Made by a program: the position numbers and the translations under genes. 64,000 nt of DNA from an uncultured Fidelibacterota bacterium (GTDB lineage: Bacteria > Fidelibacterota > Marinisomatia > Marinisomatales > UBA1611). The stretch covers positions 1 to 64,000 of the forward strand of contig CACEUX010000006.1 of the NCBI GenBank assembly GCA_902562835.1. Direction: 5' to 3'. This document shows, piece after piece, positions 56,507 through 64,000 of the stretch; position 1 is the first letter of the stretch; every line of letters begins with the position of its first letter. The notes under the pieces were generated by a model, which did not search any database, was not told where the DNA came from, and saw only the letters and a program-made list of their open reading frames with translations.

Positions 56507-59500
56507 ATGATGCAAATGGGTAAAAAATATCTACTTATCGCACCAGCGGTCTTAATAACTATATTAGTTCTTTCATTGAAGACCTCAGTTTGGAATAGCT
56601 ATTTTCAGTCTGAATTAAATAAATATATCAACTCTAGTGGCTGGAGTATTCAAGTTGAACATGCTGAGGGATATTTATTTAGTACTTCCGTTTTTAATAA
56701 CATTAATCTCATTCACAATAATGGTTCATCGTTAAGAATACAAGAATCTTCTATAAATATTGGATTATTTTCATCCTTACTAGGAACTCCAGTTTTTGAT
56801 TTATTAACCCTAGAGGGAATGCATGTAAATTATTCTGGAGACATTTATTCGCAAGAAGAGACTGGAAAAGAAGGTGATCTCGTATTAAATATTCCATTTC
56901 ATGTCAGATCATTTTTTGTTGATGGGAAGGTGCGGTCCAACATAAAAAGTAAAAAATATATATTTAATATAATGGCTGGAGGAGAATTAATAGGTTTGGA
57001 AAAACCTTCATTAAAATGTGATTTAGTTAATGTGTCATTAGAGGATAATTCAGATTTGGTGTGCAAATTTGATACTATGGTGTTGGGATATGATGGTAAT
57101 TCATATTTTTTAAAAGATATTGATGGCGAACTTTTTACTTTGCCAATATCAGGTAGTTTATCATTCGAGAAATCAAACTCAATTTTAAAGGGATCTATAG
57201 AAGCTTCACAATTTAGTTTTCCATCAGAACTTTTTAGTAGGTTGCCTCTGCAAGCAAAATTTTCTACGTTCACAGGTCAATTTAATTTTGAATCAGATCT
57301 TGAGTATTTTGAAGGAGAATTATTGGTTGAGAATCAATTAGGCCTTGATATGGGAGGCCGATTCGATATATCTAAGAAAGGAAAAACTTGGATAATTAAT
57401 GCACTTGAACTCAAGGGGGAAAGTTCTAAGCTTACTATGAATGGACTATGGAATGAGAATGAGAGAATTAGTTCTTACATGAATTTAGAGAACTTAGATC
57501 TGGGTCGATGGATAAAAAATCAAAAATCCACTCAAATGTCGGGCCTTTTCATTATGGACGCAGGCTTGACGGAAAATGGCGCATTAGATCAGATTGATAT
57601 GACAGTTGAAATGATTGAAAGCAAATTATTCAATCAGGGGGAAATCTCGATTCATGGTCAATTAACATATAGGGATAGTCTTTTATCGACAATAGATCCT
57701 GTAATGCTTTTTGTTGGAGATAGTTATTTAACCATTGATGGTAAAGCTGATTTTTTTTCAAAGACCATTAATTTATATACCGATATGGAAAAGGCTGATA
57801 TTGAGTTAGTAAATAGTTTTCTACCAGGCGATTTTGTTTCAGGAAAGGCTACTGGTAATTTAAAAATATCGGGAGATATTCTTTCACCATCAGCTTTAGC
57901 AGAGCTAACATGTGAAAATGTAAAAATAAGTAACTTTACACTTGAGTCTATCGATCTGAATTCTCATATAACTGTTAATGAAAGTATTCCCTCTGGTTTT
58001 ATTGATATTAAAGCTGATAAGGGCCAATGGAAAAACAGAGGTTTTGAAAGTGGTACCGTGAGTGCAATTATTGATAATAAGTCAATCGTTTTAGAAAATT
58101 GTCATTTTAAATCTGGAGATGATTTTTTGCAGGCATCTGGTCATTTTAATGGAGTAGATAAATATAGAATTGATAGATTACAATTTGCATACAAGGATAA
58201 CTATATGGTGAACGCAAAACCACTCAACTTTGTTATCCAAGATTCAATTTTTCAGTTTAACCCATTTGAACTACACATAAATGATGGTTTAATGGAAGGA
58301 GTAATTACAGGCACTAAAAATCCTGAAGGTAGGTTCAAAATGTCCAATTTTGATGCAGAGATTCTGACGCAATTCTTCGATGATGAGCGTTTAAAACTGT
58401 CTGGATTGATTTTTGGTGAGGTTTGGATAAAATCAAATCAGGGTAGAATTGACCTTGACGTGGACCTTTCCCTTAAAAAGGGCAAATATATGGAGGAATC
58501 ATTTGATGAAATGACCCTATCATGTCTCTACAAGAGTGGTATGCTACACCTTGACGACATTACTATGACACGGAAAGGTACTATGGGAATACAAGTATCT
58601 GGAATAATTCCATTTGAAAAACTAAATACTAAAAATGAATCAATATCATTAGTCTCGAATTTTTCGAATATTTCATTAGAGTTTGTTCATCGATTTATTC
58701 CTAGGTTTTATACAATAGGTGGCTCTGGGACTGGCAGGCTTGATTTAAGTGGTACCACAGAAAAGACAAAATTTTCTTATGATATAAATATAGATAATGC
58801 ATTATTTGATCTAGTACACTTAGGAAAATTTAAAAGTAAGGGCACCTATGACGGACGAAAATTAAATGTGGTTTCAGCAAGTTCTCAGTCTAAAGAAGGA
58901 ACTATAACAGCATTTGGTTATGTTCCTTTTGATTTAAATCTTAATTCTTCAAGATTTGGATCTTTCTTTAATGAAGATAATATCAATTTTAAGGCAAATG
59001 CTGAATTATATTCATTACCATTTCTTTCTCCATATTTGGCCGACCTGGATTCCGCAAACGGGAATATTAATATCCAATTACTACTTGAGGGTAAAGGTGA
59101 TGCTATAAATCGTAATGGATATATTAATATAAATAATGGTAGTTTGTATACGATGCTAGTTAGTGACCCTATCAAATTAATTGATGGTAATGCTAGCATG
59201 GTAAATAATACATTATTCATCAATAGATTTGATGCGCTTTTGTATAATTCAAACAATAGAAGCCCGAATAAAAAAGGTCAAAATACTACCATATCTGGTA
59301 CAATGAATTTTGCTAAATTTTTTAATCCAGGATATGATTTAAAAGTAAAAGCAACTAATGCTTCATATAAATTATTGTTTTTGGATGTCGAAGGTAATAG
59401 TAACCTAGACCTAAAGATTGTTGGTAGGGATACAGTGCTTGTAGATGGTATAATAGAGACTCAAGAAGCAAATGTCTTTTATGAGTTTAGTACAGAATAT

Positions 59501-60283
59501 GTTGGTACAGCAATGCAGGATAATCAGGGCTCTATATTGGCTTATGATTTAAACATCCCAATAACTGGATCAGCATTTTTTAAAAATTCCCAAGTAAATG
59601 CAAAGGTTACAGGTGAATTGAATTTAGCTCAAATAGGAAATGAAGAAGTAGATTTTGGAGGGCAGATAATTGTGGAAGATGGGAGTGTCATTTCTTTTAC
59701 AGATTATTTTGATGAGCTACAAGGCTTGGTGAGTTTTGATAATAAAGGTTTTAATCCTTACATTGATGTGAATGCAAATACTATGGTTGATGATGAACGA
59801 ATAGAATTACGTATGAGAGGTGGTATCGAAGACCTTGATATTATATTAGAGTCTGGCAGTGGTTTTTCCGAGAGTGATATACTTGAATTGTTAACATGGG
59901 GTAAGAGGATTGAGGATGCTGAGTGGACTTCAACTGGATTTGGCAACCAGACTGTTTCAATTTTAGGTACATTATTAGAAAATCAATTAGAAAAAAATCT
60001 TAAAGAATCTAACCTGGGTATGATGAATTATGTTGATGATATTGACATATCTGGCGCAGCAGGTTTGCTCCAGGGTTCTAATGAAGATTATGAAGTGACC
60101 GTAAAAACAAAACTAAGCGATAAAGCATTTTTAAATTTATCTTATAAAAGGTCATTTTCACTTAATAACGAACAAAAACAGATTGGTGTTGAGTACAAAT
60201 TAAATCGTCACTTTTCTGTGGTTGGTGCTTACGATGAAGAAGGGAATTTGAATCTTAAATATCGTTATAGATACGCTTATTAA
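56507..60283 (+). CDS. TamB-like translocation and assembly module protein (DUF490)
   Basis: A 1258-residue protein with an N-terminal signal anchor (YLLIAPAVLITILVLSL) and a very long beta-rich periplasmic body. The C-terminal TamB domain (about 900-1258) shows GGQIIVEDGSVISFTDYFDELQGLVSFDN, ERIELRMRGGIEDLDIILESGSGFSESDILELLTWG and a terminal aromatic beta strand (LKYRYRYAY). TamB-family proteins bridge the membranes and are linked to phospholipid transport and outer-membrane protein assembly. It is followed four bases later by an Omp85-family gene, the classical TamB-TamA pairing in reverse order. Confidence 0.9.
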   Translation: MMQMGKKYLLIAPAVLITILVLSLKTSVWNSYFQSELNKYINSSGWSIQVEHAEGYLFSTSVFNNINLIHNNGSSLRIQESSINIGLFSSLLGTPVFDLLTLEGMHVNYSGDIYSQEETGKEGDLVLNIPFHVRSFFVDGKVRSNIKSKKYIFNIMAGGELIGLEKPSLKCDLVNVSLEDNSDLVCKFDTMVLGYDGNSYFLKDIDGELFTLPISGSLSFEKSNSILKGSIEASQFSFPSELFSRLPLQAKFSTFTGQFNFESDLEYFEGELLVENQLGLDMGGRFDISKKGKTWIINALELKGESSKLTMNGLWNENERISSYMNLENLDLGRWIKNQKSTQMSGLFIMDAGLTENGALDQIDMTVEMIESKLFNQGEISIHGQLTYRDSLLSTIDPVMLFVGDSYLTIDGKADFFSKTINLYTDMEKADIELVNSFLPGDFVSGKATGNLKISGDILSPSALAELTCENVKISNFTLESIDLNSHITVNESIPSGFIDIKADKGQWKNRGFESGTVSAIIDNKSIVLENCHFKSGDDFLQASGHFNGVDKYRIDRLQFAYKDNYMVNAKPLNFVIQDSIFQFNPFELHINDGLMEGVITGTKNPEGRFKMSNFDAEILTQFFDDERLKLSGLIFGEVWIKSNQGRIDLDVDLSLKKGKYMEESFDEMTLSCLYKSGMLHLDDITMTRKGTMGIQVSGIIPFEKLNTKNESISLVSNFSNISLEFVHRFIPRFYTIGGSGTGRLDLSGTTEKTKFSYDINIDNALFDLVHLGKFKSKGTYDGRKLNVVSASSQSKEGTITAFGYVPFDLNLNSSRFGSFFNEDNINFKANAELYSLPFLSPYLADLDSANGNINIQLLLEGKGDAINRNGYININNGSLYTMLVSDPIKLIDGNASMVNNTLFINRFDALLYNSNNRSPNKKGQNTTISGTMNFAKFFNPGYDLKVKATNASYKLLFLDVEGNSNLDLKIVGRDTVLVDGIIETQEANVFYEFSTEYVGTAMQDNQGSILAYDLNIPITGSAFFKNSQVNAKVTGELNLAQIGNEEVDFGGQIIVEDGSVISFTDYFDELQGLVSFDNKGFNPYIDVNANTMVDDERIELRMRGGIEDLDIILESGSGFSESDILELLTWGKRIEDAEWTSTGFGNQTVSILGTLLENQLEKNLKESNLGMMNYVDDIDISGAAGLLQGSNEDYEVTVKTKLSDKAFLNLSYKRSFSLNNEQKQIGVEYKLNRHFSVVGAYDEEGNLNLKYRYRYAY

Positions 60284-60286
60284 TTT

Positions 60287-62083
60287 ATGACATACATAAT
60301 TAAGGCAGTCTTTTACCTGTGGATATTCATAGGTATTTCCAAATCAGAAACTGAACCAAGATTTATTAATAAAGTTTTGCTGGAAGGAAATGATAATGTC
60401 ACTATGAATGAGGTTCTTTATATTGTTAGACAAAGACCTCCCAATTTCTTTTTTCGTAAACCTAAGTTTGATGACCGTTTATTAAGATTAGATGCATTAA
60501 CTTTAAAAAATTATTATCATTCAAAAGGCTTCCTCGATGTCAAAATAAATGATTCATTTAAAGAAATAGAAATTTCAAATAAGAGATATGTCGATATTCT
60601 TTTTAGTATTGATGAAGGTAGGCAGTTCTTTCTCTCAAAAGTTAATATTGTTGGAAATAATATTATTGAAAAAGAAAGAATACGAGAAGTTTTGGGATTA
60701 TCACTGAATGAACCCTACAACCCGGTTGGATTAAATGACAATTTATATTTATTAGAAAATGAATATCATGAGCAAGGGAAACTTTTTTTTGACGTCTCAA
60801 TTAAAGATGTGGTCAATGATTCAGTATTTGTTGATATCAACATAAATGAAGGTAATAATTACTACGTGCGAAATACTACTTTTGAAAAAGCTGGTAATAT
60901 TGATAGTTCATTAGTTTTAAGAGAATTAGTATACAAAAGTGGAGATCCTTACATTAAATCAGCCATGGATAAGACATCAAAACATTTGAGGGAAATTGGG
61001 ATTTTTTCAACAGCAAGTCTAATTCCGGTAAAAGTTACTGATTCTGATTCTCTAGTTGATATTTATATTGATTTAAAAAGATATAAGCAGCGCGAATGGA
61101 ACTCTTCTGGGGGTTTAGTACCAATCAGCTTTGCTGAAGGTGCAAATGAAATTGATGCAGTAAGTGCAACAATAGAATGGAGAGATCGTGCTTTTCTTAA
61201 TTCACCTAATCAGTTTTCTATGAAACTTTTAGCTGGCTTTACGGTAGATACGAGTTTTATTGCTTCAAGGCTTAGATCTGATGCAAGTCTTTCCTCAAAT
61301 TGGTTTTTTGGTATAAGGTTTCCAACAAAAATAATTGGATATTATGAAAGATTTACTTTTGGTAAGGCCACAGATTTACCAGAAGGAATAGATAGATATG
61401 GTGGTAATCTAGCTCAGCGCATTCAGCTAAAAGGAAGATCTTATTTTGAGACTAGAACAATTTGGGAAGGTTTTTCTGATAGATCTGAAGAGAATATTGA
61501 AGAACGATCTATATCATTAAAAATAAATATAGATCGTAAGGATGATCCCCTTTTCACAAAAAATGGTTATTTAATTCAGGGTCTAATAAAGAAAGCTGGC
61601 TTTGAAGGTTCTCGAGAATATTTTAAAACCGATTTAACATTTCAGTCATATTTATCTTTATCAAAAGGCCCTGTTTATGCCATGCGTATCCAATATGGTA
61701 GTCTATGGCAATGGGATCCCGAATATGAGGATTATTCTTTTGAGAAGTTCTATCTTGGTGGGAGTACTTCAATGAGAGGTTGGCAGGTGTTAAAGTTCAA
61801 TGTAAATGAACAAGGTGAACCATATGGTGGGACAACACGGCTTATGACAAATATTGAGCTCAGACAACATCTTTATAAATCACTAGGAATGACACTTTTT
61901 GCTGATGGTGGAATTTTATCCGATGAACCACTAAGGTTTAATTTCCTAGGGGAATTAAAATGGGATTTAGGTATAGGATTAACTTTTGAAACTCCTTTGG
62001 GTCCTGCTAGACTTGATTATGCAATCCAAATTGATAATAAAAATAGTCAACAGTTTAATATTGGAGTTCAAAACTTATTTTAA
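60287..62083 (+). CDS. Omp85-family outer-membrane protein with about three POTRA domains (TamA/BamA-like)
   Basis: A 598-residue protein with a signal peptide (IIKAVFYLWIFIGISKS), about three POTRA repeats (beginning INKVLLEGNDNVTMNEV, LSKVNIVGNNIIEKERI and VRNTTFEKAGNIDSSLV), and a C-terminal barrel from about 270. The barrel has the conserved lid-loop-like FYLGGSTSMRGW and ends PLGPARLDYAIQIDN with terminal QFNIGVQNLF. Three POTRAs and the TamB neighbour favour TamA over BamA, which usually has five. Confidence 0.88.
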   Translation: MTYIIKAVFYLWIFIGISKSETEPRFINKVLLEGNDNVTMNEVLYIVRQRPPNFFFRKPKFDDRLLRLDALTLKNYYHSKGFLDVKINDSFKEIEISNKRYVDILFSIDEGRQFFLSKVNIVGNNIIEKERIREVLGLSLNEPYNPVGLNDNLYLLENEYHEQGKLFFDVSIKDVVNDSVFVDININEGNNYYVRNTTFEKAGNIDSSLVLRELVYKSGDPYIKSAMDKTSKHLREIGIFSTASLIPVKVTDSDSLVDIYIDLKRYKQREWNSSGGLVPISFAEGANEIDAVSATIEWRDRAFLNSPNQFSMKLLAGFTVDTSFIASRLRSDASLSSNWFFGIRFPTKIIGYYERFTFGKATDLPEGIDRYGGNLAQRIQLKGRSYFETRTIWEGFSDRSEENIEERSISLKINIDRKDDPLFTKNGYLIQGLIKKAGFEGSREYFKTDLTFQSYLSLSKGPVYAMRIQYGSLWQWDPEYEDYSFEKFYLGGSTSMRGWQVLKFNVNEQGEPYGGTTRLMTNIELRQHLYKSLGMTLFADGGILSDEPLRFNFLGELKWDLGIGLTFETPLGPARLDYAIQIDNKNSQQFNIGVQNLF

Positions 62084-62194
62084 AAATTTATTAATGGAAC
62101 TCTTTGTAGATCTTTCACATATAAGGTTCCATCAAACACTTTACGGGTAAAGAAACAGGCATTAATTTCCACAGCTTTTAAATAAAGGAAGATA

Positions 62195-62929
62195 ATGAAA
62201 ATTAAATATACGTTAGTCTTTTTAGTATTTTTTTGGATGAGTAGTTGCACTAAGTCATCTAAAGAACTCTTTGAGTCATCCGAGCAAAATACTGAGAGTA
62301 ATCAGATTGATCTGGCAATAAAAGATCTTCAGGAATTATTAGAAAAATACCCCAATGATAGCCTAGCTTCTAAAGCACAATACAAGCTTGCTTCAATTCA
62401 CTTAAACTGGAAAAATGATTTACGGTCTGGTTTACTTGAACTACAAAATACAGTTGATGATTATGGAGAATCGATACATGGTGAGCAGGCTCAAACACAA
62501 ATAGACGAGTTTCCTGATTATATCTTGAATAAAGCTGAATCACTTCGAAAGCGTAAACTATTGAAAGAAGCCGTTGACCATCTAATGTATATGACCGAAG
62601 AATACTCACAACATGAGTTTACACCTAAAGCTCAATATATGCTGGGAGATATATATATGAATGACTTTAGAGATTTCACTACTGCAATTCAAGAATATAG
62701 AAAGGTAAGTGAAAAGTTTGTCGGTTCGAACCAAGAGCCACATGCCTTATTTATGGTCGGTTATATTTATGCTAATATACTGAATGACACAAAAAGTGCA
62801 CAAATTGAATACGAAAGTTTCTTAAATAAATTCCCAGATCATGAATTATCTCCATCAGTAAAGTTCGAGATTGACTATCTGGGTAAAAGTATAGAAGAAA
62901 TTCCTGCATTAAAGCACATCACCTCCTAG
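62195..62929 (+). CDS. TPR-repeat lipoprotein (BamD/YbgF-like)
   Basis: A 244-residue lipoprotein with a signal and lipobox (VFLVFFWMSSC; Cys about 18) followed by tetratricopeptide-type repeats such as LAIKDLQELLEKYPNDSLASKAQYKLASI, LKEAVDHLMYMTEEYSQHEFTPKAQYMLGDI and AQIEYESFLNKFPDHELSPSVKFEI. These resemble BamD and YbgF TPRs. Neighbouring TamB- and Omp85-type genes suggest outer-membrane assembly, but family membership beyond TPR lipoprotein is not certain. AAAGGAAG lies upstream of the ATG. Confidence 0.8.
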   Translation: MKIKYTLVFLVFFWMSSCTKSSKELFESSEQNTESNQIDLAIKDLQELLEKYPNDSLASKAQYKLASIHLNWKNDLRSGLLELQNTVDDYGESIHGEQAQTQIDEFPDYILNKAESLRKRKLLKEAVDHLMYMTEEYSQHEFTPKAQYMLGDIYMNDFRDFTTAIQEYRKVSEKFVGSNQEPHALFMVGYIYANILNDTKSAQIEYESFLNKFPDHELSPSVKFEIDYLGKSIEEIPALKHITS

Positions 62930-62939
62930 ATAATATTTC

Positions 62940-63935
62940 ATGAGTGATTTTAGTTTATCACAGATTAATGATAAGATCTCTAAAGCATCTAGTTTTATTG
63001 ATGATCTAAAAAAAGGTATGAATGGGGTTATTCTTGGCCAAGATGAACTCATAAATAAAATAATTATATCTATGTTATCAAATGGCCATATACTTTTGGA
63101 AGGAGTTCCAGGTCTTGCCAAAACATTAACTGTGAAAACACTTTCAAGTCTAATTAATACTGATTTTCAAAGAATTCAGTTTACTCCTGATATGTTACCT
63201 GCAGATTTATTAGGAACTCTGATTTACAATCAAAAAACAGGAAGTTTTGAAACGAGGCAAGGGCCTATATTCTCAAATATAATACTTGCTGATGAAATTA
63301 ACCGATCACCTGCAAAAGTCCAAAGTGCACTATTAGAGGCAATGCAGGAAAGGCAAGTAACTATTGGCGAAAATACCTTTGCTCTTAAGGCTCCTTTTCT
63401 AGTTATGGCAACCCAAAATCCAATTGAACAGGAGGGAACCTATCCATTACCTGAAGCACAGGTCGATCGTTTTATGTTTAAACTTATTGTTAAATACCCA
63501 GATCATGATTCAGAAAGGTTAATTTTACGTCAGAATACAAGATCTAATGATGCTACAAAGTTAAGTTATGTTGTCACTCCAGAAGAGATATTAAATGCTC
63601 AGGCAATTATTGATGATATATATGTTGATGAAAAAGTAGAGGATTATGTCTTGAATTTAATTTTTGCAACGAGAAAGCCCAATAATTACGGGCTTAATGA
63701 TCTTGATGGAATTATTGATTTCGGTGCATCACCTCGAGCAACCATAAATCTTATTCGCGCAGCTAAGGCAAGGGCGTTTACTGAACACCGTGGTTATATA
63801 ACTCCTGAAGATATTAGGTATATAGGAACTGATGTATTGCGACACAGAGTTATACTCACTTATGAAGCTGAAGCTGAAGAATTAACTCCTGAAGACGTTA
63901 TAAAACGTTTATTTGAAGTTGTAGAAGTACCCTGA
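62940..63935 (+). CDS. MoxR-family AAA+ ATPase
   Basis: A 331-residue ATPase with Walker A EGVPGLAKT (54-62), Walker B NIILADEINRSPAKVQ (about 114-129), a sensor-type MATQNPIEQEGTYPLPEAQVDRF and a C-terminal helical domain. These are the MoxR/RavA-type hallmarks. Members act as chaperones for partner proteins with VWA or DUF58 domains, and a DUF58 gene follows after seven bases, a very common pairing. Its precise target is unknown. Confidence 0.93.
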   Translation: MSDFSLSQINDKISKASSFIDDLKKGMNGVILGQDELINKIIISMLSNGHILLEGVPGLAKTLTVKTLSSLINTDFQRIQFTPDMLPADLLGTLIYNQKTGSFETRQGPIFSNIILADEINRSPAKVQSALLEAMQERQVTIGENTFALKAPFLVMATQNPIEQEGTYPLPEAQVDRFMFKLIVKYPDHDSERLILRQNTRSNDATKLSYVVTPEEILNAQAIIDDIYVDEKVEDYVLNLIFATRKPNNYGLNDLDGIIDFGASPRATINLIRAAKARAFTEHRGYITPEDIRYIGTDVLRHRVILTYEAEAEELTPEDVIKRLFEVVEVP

Positions 63936-63942
63936 TTATTAA

Positions 63943-64000
63943 ATGATTTCTCAGCACCTCCTCAAGAAGGTCAAGCGCATTGAGATTCGAACCCGTGGAT
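63943..64000 (+). CDS. DUF58-domain protein, 3' partial at window edge
   Basis: Only 19 codons are visible (MISQHLLKKVKRIEIRTRG). LLKKVKRIEIRTR is the characteristic opening of DUF58 proteins that sit downstream of MoxR ATPases. The gene continues beyond the window. The ATG is seven bases after the MoxR stop. Confidence 0.8.
   Translation, partial: MISQHLLKKVKRIEIRTRG

Noticed and set aside
62094-62132. ATGGAAC / GTTCCAT inverted repeat before the TPR lipoprotein
   Set aside because: Seven-base arms with a 25-base spacer arise readily by chance; no supporting context.
1-64000. CRISPR arrays, tRNA or rRNA genes, insertion sequences, prophage
   Set aside because: None seen on reading intergenic regions and the ORF list; gaps are short and have no repeats of the right type.

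Overview
The window is AT-rich, gene-dense chromosomal DNA from an uncultured-looking Gram-negative (diderm) bacterium. Outer-membrane genes support the diderm call: a SLBB polysaccharide exporter, LolCD/E-type lipoprotein export, a TamB/Omp85 pair and MltD. An 11-subunit complex I without NuoEFG, Na+-NQR with NqrM, an NhaD-like antiporter, a COX24/bS22-type mini ribosomal protein and frequent TTG starts suggest a marine member of the FCB assemblage (Bacteroidetes/Chlorobi/Marinimicrobia-like). I lean to Marinimicrobia (SAR406), but that is inference from gene content, not a phylogeny. I found no rRNA, tRNA, CRISPR array, IS element or prophage, and no gene-free stretch above 300 bases.

Layout. 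1-3.14 kb: edge of a surface-polysaccharide locus with a Wzz-type gene running in from the left, a flippase gene cut to about 40% of normal length, and a convergent HTH gene and SLBB exporter. 3.4-10.4 kb: housekeeping genes serS-plsC-rfaE2, mltD, HU, a 31-codon ribosomal-type protein that the ORF track misses, xseA-xseB-nadK. 10.4-12.5 kb (minus strand): PRODH, CoA-binding protein and PhyH-like dioxygenase in overlapping order. 12.6-29.9 kb: an apparently continuous 18-gene respiratory operon nuoABCDHIJKLMN-nqrABCDEF-apbE, with nqrM on the opposite strand at its end and an NhaD-like antiporter just beyond. 31.7-37.5 kb: cobalamin adenosyltransferase, nrnA, ispH, pdxS, pdxT and dxs, mostly overlapping. 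37.6-40.4 kb: methylmalonyl-CoA mutase catalytic subunit and an archaeal-type (type II) GAPDH-like protein. 40.5-46.2 kb: tilS-hpt-ftsH-folP-cdaA. 46.2-54.3 kb: prfB (with +1 programmed frameshift), lysS, two LolC/E permeases, lolD, clpC. 54.5-64 kb: dnaK with a clear terminator, tamB-like, Omp85/TamA-like, a TPR lipoprotein, a MoxR ATPase and the start of a DUF58 gene.

How the genes work together. The 12.6-31.7 kb block is a complete ion-coupled bioenergetic unit: a proton-pumping quinone reductase lacking its NADH module, a sodium-pumping NADH:quinone reductase, the flavin transferase and iron-maturation factor that Nqr needs, and an antiporter that could exchange the two ion gradients. The 56.5-62.9 kb block concerns outer-membrane biogenesis. 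Several starts differ from the ORF track. pdxT appears to start at a non-canonical ATT codon, prfB starts 235 bases upstream of its listed ORF, and nqrC, nqrE and the adenosyltransferase start inside their listed ORFs.

Best leads for follow-up: the tandemly duplicated N-terminal module on NuoC; a perfect intrinsic-terminator hairpin inside the apbE signal-peptide codons; the ATT start of pdxT; the type II GAPDH-like gene; the SGPT variant of the NqrB flavinylation motif; and the broken flippase junction at the left edge.
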